A stretch of DNA of 64,000 bases from Isoetes taiwanensis (Eukaryota; Streptophyta; Lycopodiopsida; Isoetales; Isoetaceae), in assembly GCA_021234155.1 (NCBI GenBank), contig JAJEKV010000034.1, forward strand, positions 3,525,491 to 3,589,490, read 5' to 3'. Under the pieces are notes generated by a model. It made no database searches, was not told the DNA's origin, and was given only the letters and a program-made list of their open reading frames with translations. The position numbers were made by a program, and so were the translations under genes. Shown here in pieces: positions 25,923 through 35,385 of the stretch (positions are counted from its first letter, which is position 1; the number at the start of each line of letters is the position of its first letter).

Positions 25923-27280
25923 CGCGTCACTTGTAAGGCTGCTTTGTCACTTCGTAGTTTCCACGCTTCTAGAGCTAGCTTCTTCCCTTGTCCTTCACCA
26001 CTTTGTAAGTAGACAACTTTGCCCGGGGGCCTCGTGCTAATGGCTTTCGTCGAGCAATTTGTAAGCCCCCTCGCATATTCTTCTAGGAGTCAATGGCTGC
26101 ATAACCGCCCGACCAAATTTGAAGAGGTTATCGGCCATGTCGTCGATCTTAAAGCGGTTTCTTTAAAAGAGCTTCGCCTTTGCATCGATTGATCTTCTTT
26201 AGGCTTTTCTTATGTTTTTGGCCCACTTCAACTAGCCGCGAGCGAAAAGAATCGTCATGTACTTCACATGTAATAAGAATTCCTGCTTCTTCATTTGATC
26301 GGTCTCTCTTTAACCTTGACATGAATATGAGGTCCGTCTTCCCACCGGTTTTGAATATCTCCACATACCATTCGACCCCTCTATAAGATCTTCTTACGGA
26401 CATGGAGGTTCTACACGAGCCTTTATTATTCGGATGTATCTTCTAACGTCAATACATCTTTGCAGTGCATGTGGTAACATCTTCTTACGTCCTTTGCTTT
26501 TTACGGTTGTAGGGTCTCTCTGCCTTGCTTGGTCCTCCCTCTTTTGATTGTCTTTTGTGATCCTGTGAAATTACGGCACATGGGTTAATCTTTTTATGCT
26601 CAAATAAATGCTTTGTCCGACACATATGCAAAAAAAAGCTTGGCGCGATTTGAAAATGAATACCACGACAAGTTCATTTAGTTTATTGGGGTCGAGGCGG
26701 TAGCGTTTTGTCCCGATCAAAATGCAACAAATCACTGCGCTTAGCGCGTTTAGAAATGACCTTGAAAGATAAAGAAACTAATGTAATGCCTAATTAAAAG
26801 CTGCGCCCCGGCGTTTTAGTCCGAATCAAAATGCTCGGACACAACTAACTATAAAAATGCAACTTAAAGAGTTGAATCTTCATCGGAGGACACAACTAAC
26901 TATAAAAACACAACTAGCTCTTTGAATCTTTGTTCATTTAAGTATACAAGCTTCAAAGCGGCACATCTGACATTAAAAGAGAAACCAACATGTACACATT
27001 AAGCATTTGTTTCCATACATTTTTGGGACATATGAACTCAAACATTAGAGGACACATGCTTCTTATTGGATAATAACTATATTATTACGAAAAACATTCT
27101 AAAAACCTAACAAAAAAAAAGGACCGCGTAAATCAATTCTGAGAACAAAAAAAAGATCAATTACCGGAGGCTTGTTGGATTTGTGCTTTTACGCTTGTTC
27201 AGCCCTCGGGCATGGGATTTGTGCTTTGGGCTGTAGCCCTCTACCGGCGCCTCGGCGGCGGCGGATCCTCTAGGCGCCAT

Positions 27281-28472
27281 AGAGCGCAAGTCGCGGATAA
27301 TATGAGACTGGATTTTGGTTTAAACTTATATGTATCGTTCATAATCTTGGCGTCGGATTTACAACCGTAAATTCAAATTAAATTCCTTTTAAATTTATAC
27401 CGCCTTAATTAACCGCCCGTCCGCTCATTTACAAATTTAAATTGTGTTTTTTTTTTTAGTGCAATTTCAAGAACAATTAATTATTAATTTCAAAGAAACA
27501 TATGTGGCAATCTACTACCACCTAATCGGCCACCTACTATCAGAGCGCCCAAGATCATTCCTACTATCAGAGCGCCCAAGATCCGTCTACAACGCCTTCA
27601 ATCCTATTCGATCGAGCGCCTTCAATCCCATTCGATGTCTGGCGAGCTATGGTGAGTGTGATTCCATTCGAATGCATTCTCTTGTTCTCTATTTTTAGTC
27701 CTCTATTTTTTTCCAATGCATTACGGTTCTTCATCGATTATCGGAGAAGAATGCTATCTTTTAACAACAAACTTGAAGCGCCGGTAGGCTTATGTAAAAT
27801 CGAAGATCTGAATCAAGTTCCATGTGTCATGGTGTTCCTCTTGGAAACAGTTTACGTAAGATTTCCATTATAAACCTGCAATTACGAAGATGAGGCTCTT
27901 CCAAGAAGACATCCGGTGGCGATCTGATTGGTGAAAGCGTGGGCACATTTGTAGCATGGCCAAAAGACCGTCTGAAAAAAGGTATGTATATTTGGATATT
28001 CAAAAAAAGAATAAATCATAACATCTGCGTGATGTTGTGAATTTTGGATTCTTTGATGTTCTTTAGCCATCATATCAACCCCATGAAACTACACATTAAT
28101 GAAAATATGTAGTTTCTTGGGGTTAGTCCTCTTGGGCTGGAGGGCATCAAAGGATTCAATGTTTTCGACATTGCATATAAAAAAACATAATAAACTAAAT
28201 GACATAAAAATATAGTGCAAAATTAGCCCGGTAGCGGTTTGTATTCATATTCAAAAAGTGTATGTACATTTCTTCTTACGCAAAAATCGCGGTAGCGAAT
28301 TCTTTCTATCTCTACAATATGTCACATAGCCCCACTTCATCGGCCCAATCCCGCAAAAAGTCCTACCTGAACCACCCTGATATGACAGGATCCTCATCTT
28401 CCCTGCGGATGTCGAGTCTCCAAACCAGAGTGTTGTATCGATCCTTGATACTATAAAAGCAAATCCTCGTAC
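27281..28472. other. upstream flank of the minus-strand gene
   Basis: No gene is seen. A 25-bp unit containing CTACTATCAGAGCGCCCAAG is repeated twice at 27,534-27,582. A short near-inverted pair (AAACTACACATTAATG and ATATGTAGTTTCTTGGGGTT) lies at 28,085-28,125. Confidence 0.45.
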
Positions 28473-28725
28473 TTATTTGTTGGCATGAGCCTTACTAAGA
28501 GCATGAGGAGTCCGATATGTCCATAGATCGCGATGGAAGTGTACCCATGGCCCCGATCTGAGGCCGTCTATTGGATTCTCCAACTCTCTTTGAGCGTTTT
28601 GAACAAAGACACTCAAGTAATATCTTGTGCGGGGGTCCGAGTTGATGGTCGTCCAGGGGAAGTGTATTTGAACTAGAACCATCCAGTGCAGGATCAGCTA
28701 GTGTCCATGCATAAGGAAAATCCAT
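28473..28725 (-). pseudogene. short coding-like fragment, unknown
   Basis: Two overlapping minus-strand frames read protein-like: MDFPYAWTLADPALDGS in one, then TTINSDPRTRYYLSVFVQNA and GPWVHFHRDLWTYRTPH in the other, as if one indel separated them. I do not recognise the family. It lies upstream of, and on the same strand as, the DGQHS gene and may belong to it or to the same inserted DNA. Confidence 0.3.
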
Positions 28726-29011
28726 GGCACTAGAACGAGAGAAATTAAGTCATTAGCAAATGATATATTACTCTCCCCATAAAACGATTCTGAACATACA
28801 TAATTCAAAACGCGCCAGGCGCGTTTGCTATGTTTTTTTCACAGATCTATTTTACACGCGCCTGGCGCGATTTGTATAGAAACTAAAAACGCGCCTGGCG
28901 CACTTTGATTAACCTAATGGAAAATCGGAAACCAAAAATAGAAATGCGCCAAGCGCGATTTCTCCCATTCTAACATATTATTCTAACAGAATGCATAATC
29001 GTTGAATACAT

Positions 29012-29166
29012 TATAGATCATAGATCATAGATAGGTCATAGATCATAGATCATAGAGCAGATAGATCATAGAGCAGATAGATCATAGATCATAGAGCAGA
29101 TAGATCATAGATCATAGCTCATAGATCATAGAGCAAGATCATAGAGCAGATAGATCATAGATCATT
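29012..29166. repeat. ATAGATC/AGAGCAG minisatellite
   Basis: Irregular tandem array of ATAGATC and ATAGAGCAG units. Confidence 0.9.
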
Positions 29167-29422
29167 ATTTACTTCATTATTTTAGATCATGGCTTAGAAC
29201 AGATAGAGGAAGACCTATTGAAATAGAATAAGAGCAGATCATATAGGCCAGATCACAGAACCAATCCTGTGAGGAACTGCTTTATGTAAAATAACTACTT
29301 TATGTATATAACAGGAAATACTAACCTACTTGTGTTCAGTACCCGAGAATTGAGCCTTCTAAACGAGAAGCCGAGAAGCTTTAACACAAAAAACCAAAGT
29401 TATTCAAAGTCAGAGAGATTGT

Positions 29423-29743
29423 GGGTAAAAGCATGTTAGGGTGTACCACTTTTGGAACCTGCAAAAGTACATACACTAGGTACTTCAGAACTGGGTACTT
29501 TCTCATTTTTATTTTCATTAAAACTAGTACAAAAGTCCAAAATAAAAGTCAAGGACGCATTAATATTCAAAGTTAAGATAAAGATAATGCTACTGGAGAC
29601 CAAAATATATATAAAAGTTCTAGAATGTACCTTTTATTGAGATATTACACAAGTACCCAGTACCCAGTCCTGGGTACCTTTTTAGGTACTTTTTTGGTCA
29701 CTAAATAATACTTTTTAAGGGACACCCTAACATGCTTTTACCC
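29423..29743. mobile_element. MITE with about 22-bp inverted ends
   Basis: The ends are GGGTAAAAGCATGTTAGGGT (29,423) and its exact complement ending CCC at 29,743. Similarity continues inward around GTAC-containing blocks (ACTGGGTAC on both sides), so the 321-bp element is largely palindromic. TTGT flanks both sides (29,419-29,422 and 29,744-29,747), a possible 4-bp duplication. The superfamily is not clear. Confidence 0.75.
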
Positions 29744-29799
29744 TTGTAGAGAGCCAAAAAACCAAAAAAACCAGAGACATTGTATAGAGCCTACAAACC

Positions 29800-30240
29800 T
29801 TTGAGCCGAAAAACCTTTGAGCCGAAAACCCTAAAGCGAGATAGAAGCCGAAGCGGATAGAAGTCGAGATTGATGCGGATAGAAGCCGAAAGCGGATAGA
29901 AGTCGAGATTGATGCGGATAGAAGCCTAGAAGCGGATAGAAGCCGAAAACCCAAAAGCTCGAAAACAGATAAAAAATGGATAAAAGCTCGAAAAGCTAGA
30001 AAAATGGATAAAAGCTCGAAGCGATTGAAGCCGAGAAAGATAGATTGACAATTCCTTAGGTCATGCAGCAGATAGATTGATTCCTTAGGTCATGCAAAGA
30101 GATAGATTGATGCCCGAAAGCGTAGAAGATAGATTGAAGGTAGATTGATGATGCCCGGTAAGCGGATAGAAGCCGAAAAGGAAAAGCGCTGGAATGCCGA
30201 AATTGGAAGCGTAATACTGAATGCGGAAATTGGAAGCGAA
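29800..30240. repeat. minisatellite of GCGGATAGAAGCCGAAA-type units
   Basis: Degenerate tandem array of GGATAGAAGCCGA and GATAGAAGTCGAGATTGATGC units, decaying toward 30,240. Its ORF (29,727-29,954, minus) is repetitive and not credible as a gene. Confidence 0.85.
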
Positions 30241-30787
30241 GCGCTTGTTGAAAGTGTGAGAGAAAAGTTTGAAAAGGAAGGCTAACTTGAAATAATAACC
30301 GCTTTTAAAATTTCGTGCATCACCATTATAACTTCCCGCGAAAATTTATTACAAGGGTTAATTGTTTTAAGGACAATTGTTTTAAGGGTTATTAAGTTTA
30401 AAAGTTATGACTTATAAGTTTTAAAAATAGTTTTAAGTTAATAGTTCAGTTATAAGTTTAAAAGTTCATGAATTAGACTTCTAACCTTAAAACTTTTAAC
30501 CTACAATAACTTTCCAACCTTAAATTTTCTAACCTATAATAAACTTCTTAACCTTAAAATCAAGCAAACCTATAATAACCTTAAAAGTTGTTTCTAAGGT
30601 TATTATAGGATACAAGTTTGAAGGTTACAAGTAGAGGGTTTTATTTTTATATAATGTTGAGGAAAATAACTTCGGGGAATCCCATTATATAAATAGAATG
30701 ATCAAATAGAATAAGACATATGAGGCTTTCATTTATGAACATGTTAGTTAGAGGTTATTTGGATATGCTAACTTACTATATATTCTT
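30241..30787. other. AT-rich spacer, no gene seen
   Basis: Repeated AAGTTTTAA and TAACCTTAAAA motifs; nothing coding. Confidence 0.5.
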
Positions 30788-33772
30788 ATGCATTCTAGGT
30801 CAATGGCATGCAAAATGCTAAAAAAAAAAAACCCCAATGATGCTAATCAAGGCAAGGAGAAATTCCCAACTAATGAACATGATGTCCAAGGAAAGGAAAA
30901 TACCTCAAATGATGTTGATGATGGCAAAGGAAAGGAAAAGACTCCAAATGATGTTGATGATGGCAAAGGAAAGGAAAAGACCTCAAATGAAAAGGATGAT
31001 GGCAAAGGAAAGGAAATTGTCCTTTATACCGGTCGATTGGAAAAACAAAAGGTCAAGATCCCCGCATGCATGCAAACAGAGGCGTGGGAGAAGGGATTAT
31101 TGTTCTAGCAGATCCTATCAATGCAAAGGAATGATGAAAGATTAGGGAGGACAGGTTAGGTGTGGCAATCTCAAAATTATATGACAATTGGAAGGAAAAG
31201 GGTTCAGGCAAACAAGAATGCCTAGCTTGTGTGAAGCAACTAGAGGTTCCAACTATTGTTGCATGGCCTAGGGACAGTATTCAACTGGAGGGGAACTACA
31301 CGTTTCCTTTAGATGTAGAACCATTGTCAACAATGTTCACACAAAGTGTAAGAAGAGGCCACTTCCAACTTTCAAATATTATCCCACCAAAAGATGCAAG
31401 TCGATTATGATTGTTCTCCACGAAGCTATGATGAAGGTTAGAGGAGGTGAATGTTGTTGTTTTTTCTTGTGTTAGAATGTTCACAATAGAAGAGTTGGTG
31501 GGAGCAAGAGCTACATATCGGGAAACATAAGTGTGATAGCAGGAGGAATTTCATGTACACCATATTTGGCTATGCAATTCGGGATGAAAGATCAAAGAAG
31601 AAAAAAAGATTCCCATTGAATGGAAAGTGGATATGTTCAAAAGCATGGATGGCTATACATGGAATTCCAACCTCTTCTTGGCAATAACCGGCAAAAGAGA
31701 CATGAAAATGGTAGTAAAATTGCATTGCATGGAAACACTGGCCTGGTAAGGCCTACCTCAAGAACTATAGCTGCAAAGGAAATATTTGAAAGATATGTGG
31801 ATTTCAATGCAGAAAACATGCCACATAAGAGTAAGAAGGATGAACAGGGTAGAGTTATTGTTGAAAAGAGATTGCCATCCCATTGTACCCAGAAGAGCAT
31901 ATTAGAGGAAATAAATGCATTGCTTCGTGAACTTGGAGTAGCCTCTATATCCCAGCCCAGTTTTAGTAGGCTATGGAATAAGCATTTCAAGCATGTGACC
32001 ATAGCAACTTCAAACAACTTTGCCAAGTGCAATTTATGTGCTAAGTTGAAGGAGACACTAGATAAGACCCCGTGCAACCAAGTCTAAGGGCAAAGATAAG
32101 GGAACATATGAAGGACCATATGACAGATCAACTATCATGTAGATCAACTTATTGGATGTGGAGGACCTTATCTGCAATGGAACCTAATAACTATCTATGT
32201 ATTATACATGATAAAATGGACCAACAGAAGACTTGTCTTCCACAATTCAAGTACATTCCTAAGTCATGTGGAAGATCATATCCTTTGCAGATTTCAATGA
32301 CTGGGGCAATATTGCATGGGCGTGCTCGGACCTATTATGGCCATTTCAGTTTAGAGTTGTGGAGTGATGGTCCAGATTTTCACATTGGGAGTATCATGAG
32401 GTGTTTAAGAAACTATGAGAAGGGTTACAATGGTAACCTACGTGGATCCTACACTAGCCGGGCACTACATAGTGCATTGTTGGATGGAACCCCTAATAGT
32501 ATTGAAAAGTTTAGCAAGGCAAGATTTAGGAGGAATGGACCTAATGAACATGTTGGAGCTTCAACATCTCGTGCTAAACCTCGAGATCCGCCCGAAAGCT
32601 CCTCTTGCAACTAGATAATTGTGCTTTGGTCAAAATAAGAACAGTGGATGTTTTCTTTCCTATCCTACTTAACAAACCGTGGGTATTTTTGAAAGAGTCA
32701 ATTTGGGGTTCCTAATGCCCTGACATACTCATGAGGATGTGGATGCATTGTTTGGAAAATATAGTCATGTATTGAGACAAAGTGACGGTTTACCAACTTT
32801 CCCGGGCTATTGGAAATATTTCATGGATGTACAAATCCATCTCCTATAGGATCTATCATAGAAGAAGTGCCTGATTGGAAGAGTTTTGTGGATGGTTATG
32901 CTCTCGACATGGAAGGTCATTCTAGACCTCTTCAATATTCCAATCATGCAATGGAAAATGAGACCTTCAGAGGAGAAGTGGAGAGGTGGGGCAGAAATTT
33001 GGCACAGGGATGCAAATGGCAAGCCTATGATACCTCCTGGTCAACCAAAAGCTCTAAAACCAACTGAAGAAGTCAAGCAATTGGGATTGACTAAGGATGG
33101 CATCAATGACTACATCAAGCATTGGCAAACTAATTCAGATGAGACTAATCGTGCATTGATAGATTATTGGAAGAAGGTGATCAACTTGTTGGATGAGGTA
33201 GACACATCCTCAGAAGAGCTTGAAAGAAGGGTGGTTCCCTAAAAGTAAGTGGAAAACATTAGTCGGGTCTTGGCGAAGATGATGGTACCATTAGTAGCAT
33301 TGTGAAGGCATATGCTCCTCCTCAATCGATAAACACTATGTTGGTCCTAAGAAGGATAGGCCAAAATATCTAGGCATGGATTGTTATGAACCTTCTCTTG
33401 ACGTGGAGTGCCACCAATTTGTAGTAGTAAAACCAAAGCAGATCTAGAGACCTATCCAAAGTGGTTGGGATGGACTATCTCGGATATTTGCAAAGAAGAA
33501 GGTGATGTTAACTTCAATAAGGTGCGCTGTGGAATGGAATGGTGGTGTCCAATTACATCGCTTGAGTAATGTCACCGATAAAGAAAGATATTCGATTGTT
33601 GGACAAAGAGGTGGAGGAGAAATCCAAGTGATCCTGATCTTTGGCTAGACGTTGAAACCGTATTGTACTCGTGGACTCCAAAAACTATTCCTAGTAAAAC
33701 AGCGAGAGTTACAATACCTCAGGATGTAAGGAATAAGGTTCTCATATCCTTGGGGATGCTAGTGGAAAAATG
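30788..33772 (+). pseudogene. transposase-like gene, copy 1, broken
   Basis: Homologous to the gene at 35,386-37,867. It begins with a lysine-rich N-terminus holding three KGKEKTPNDVDDG-type 13-residue repeats (about 30,900-31,020). Then come MYTIFGYAIRDERSKKKKRF, WICSKAWMAIHGI, ENMPHKSKKDEQG, SQPSFSRLWNKHF, a C-x2-C (FAKCNLCAKL), MEPNNYLCIIHDKMDQ, a broken LLLQLDNC (near 32,600) and HTHEDVDALFG (near 32,740). The C-terminal part ends NPSDPDLWLDVETVLYSW. The three Asp/His-Asp blocks are spaced like a DDE/D nuclease. By memory this resembles the domain catalogued as DUF7869; treat that name as tentative. Several frameshifts and stops break it. Confidence 0.7.
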
Positions 33773-34019
33773 AAAAACAATTACTATGTATCTTTTCTAC
33801 AGTTAATAAAAGTTGTGTATTACTTGAGTTCCATGATATATGATTTTATAATTTGAAGTTAAGGTGTGAGTTTATATTCTCGTGTGTGATTATATGTTAA
33901 CGTCTATTCTAGTCTAAGGGCAACAAAGTTACTAAAAAAGTGAATTTAACAAAGTTACTAAAAAAGTGCAATATAAAATTTATCCCAAAATTAAGACATA
34001 ATCCCAATTTAATTGAATG
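33773..34019. other. 3' flank of transposase-like copy 1
   Basis: No gene is seen. 33,905-33,970 holds a short duplication (AAAGTTACTAAAAAAGTG twice). 33,993-34,018 is an inverted copy of sequence at 21,262-21,285. Confidence 0.5.
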
Positions 34020-34370
34020 ATGGTTTTAGATTCTATTTATAGATCTCTCCACGACTTTAGCCTTTTTTTAGCACGCAGTTGCCTTTTATATCAAAATATC
34101 TCCTTGCCTTTAATTAGAATACATCGTTTATCATATGAAATATTATCTATGACCTTTTTCCTCGAGCTTGATCCTAACTAATAATCATCCCAATGATAGT
34201 ACCTCGACCCTTTTCATAAATATCAATATTATATTATCTTATGCCCCTTCTTTACATACACTTGGGGAAACATTAGGATTAACATTCACATACTATTTGC
34301 CATATTTTTGCCATATTTCCATAACCCATTTGCCGTGAACCACTCCTCTGTGCTTGCTCTGTATCAATCC
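34020..34370 (+). repeat. repeat R, intact copy
   Basis: Matches 35,320-35,395 followed by 38,546-38,802. Shared blocks include TTCTATTTATAGATCTCTCC, TCAATATTATATTAT and ACATTAGGATTAACATTCAC. The second copy is split by about 3.15 kb containing transposase-like copy 2, so this intact copy gives an approximate empty site. Confidence 0.8.
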
Positions 34371-35319
34371 ATCCCTTCTCAAGATAGATCGTCCGCAATC
34401 ATCCAAGATACACTCCTTTTTAATCCATCCTTCTCAAGATGGATCATCAGCAACCATTGATAACCTAAAAATTTCACAATCCTGCACAATCCAAATGGTT
34501 ATAGATATCTGCATATTTCTAAGTACATTATACCTGTACTTCCAAAGTACGTTATCATCTTTCGTACCTCCAAGGCACTACTTGATTGTATCGCCACCAC
34601 AATACAGTGTATCTCTAAGATACAGATGCAACTTTTGTCAAGCCAATTGTGTTGCAATCACAATTACTAGTCTTCAAAAGTATAGATCTTATGCACTCTT
34701 GTTCAAGCCAATTGTGCTGCAGACACAATTACTAGTCTACCAAGAGGCATTGCCTCTCTAGTATACCATGTTCAAGCCTACTAAGTTGCAATCGTAGTTG
34801 CTAGTCTACCATGGGTATACACAACAAAAGTATCTATTCTTTATTCAAGATAAAGAAACTCAACTTACGAACTTTACCCACAAGCATGTTCCATATGAAA
34901 CAATTTGAGAGTTCAAATCCAAATTTCGCATCCACATCCAATAGCTTATCCGTAGAGTTCTCCTCAATGCTTAACACTAAGCACCTGCAAATAAAGTCAA
35001 GTATTAATATAAATGACTTCCAAAGTCAAATAGTAATATGGACAACCCGCACGGCCAACCTGCCTCTCAGATCACCACGATCTGGATCTCCGCAAGCTTA
35101 AGCAAAGATGCTTCTTTGCGATTTTTTTTTCCTCAATGTCGCTGTAGCAGTAATCTGTGACTCCTTACCACATTTTCGACCATTACTCCCTCATACAGAC
35201 GAATTAGGAGATATGCCACCCTAATTCTAAACTAGGCTAGCCAGTTCCAAAAAAGTAAAAGTCGCCTCCATCGGAGCTCTAGTTGTGGAGATATCTCTAA
35301 CTGAAGTTTAGGTTCTATT
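34371..35319. other. repeat-rich spacer
   Basis: About three units of 67 bp (CAAGCCAATTGTG...ACTAGTCT, starting near 34,637, 34,704 and 34,770) lie at 34,637-34,830. 35,135-35,319 is related to 21,085-21,260. No credible gene; the ORFs at 34,354-34,761 and 34,811-35,101 show no motif. Confidence 0.55.
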
Positions 35320-35385
35320 TATAGATCTCTCCATGACTTTAGCCTTTTTTTAGCCTGCAGTTGCCTTTTATATCAAAACATCTCC

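Larger units (their letters stand above)
22222..27280 (-). pseudogene. decayed multi-exon gene of unknown family, DGQHS motif
   Basis: Family not recognised. A plausible first exon runs 27,280-27,165 (MAPRGSAAAEAPVEG..., donor GTAATT) and splices in frame to 26,562 (acceptor TTTCACAG), giving ITKDNQKREDQARQRD. Further coding pieces on the same strand follow in shifted frames: 26,403-26,149, 25,922-25,428 (DGQHS), 24,918-24,435, 24,188-23,940, 23,523-23,335 (TTLWELHVGGYIGREALKLA), 23,330-22,980 (acidic, DQDDNAKDDDDDEAD) and 22,726-22,240 (MDALGVEDKEGIIIVDDDAL). Codon-like composition persists, but stops and indels are frequent. The spacers hold GC-rich palindromes and a long hairpin (25,000-25,390). 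It could be a host gene or the coding part of an unknown mobile element. Confidence 0.5.
21581..28960. repeat. cluster of about 20 short GC-rich palindromes
   Basis: The core is AAATCGCGCCTGGCGCGATT with variants. Positions include 21,581, 22,825, 22,890, 25,003, 25,040, 25,111, 25,150, 25,230, 25,264, 25,339, 25,375, 26,637, 26,727, 26,801, 28,226, 28,286, 28,805, 28,854, 28,886 and 28,944. They lie between the putative coding pieces of the minus-strand gene and just beyond it. I did not notice such a cluster elsewhere in the window. Confidence 0.75.
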
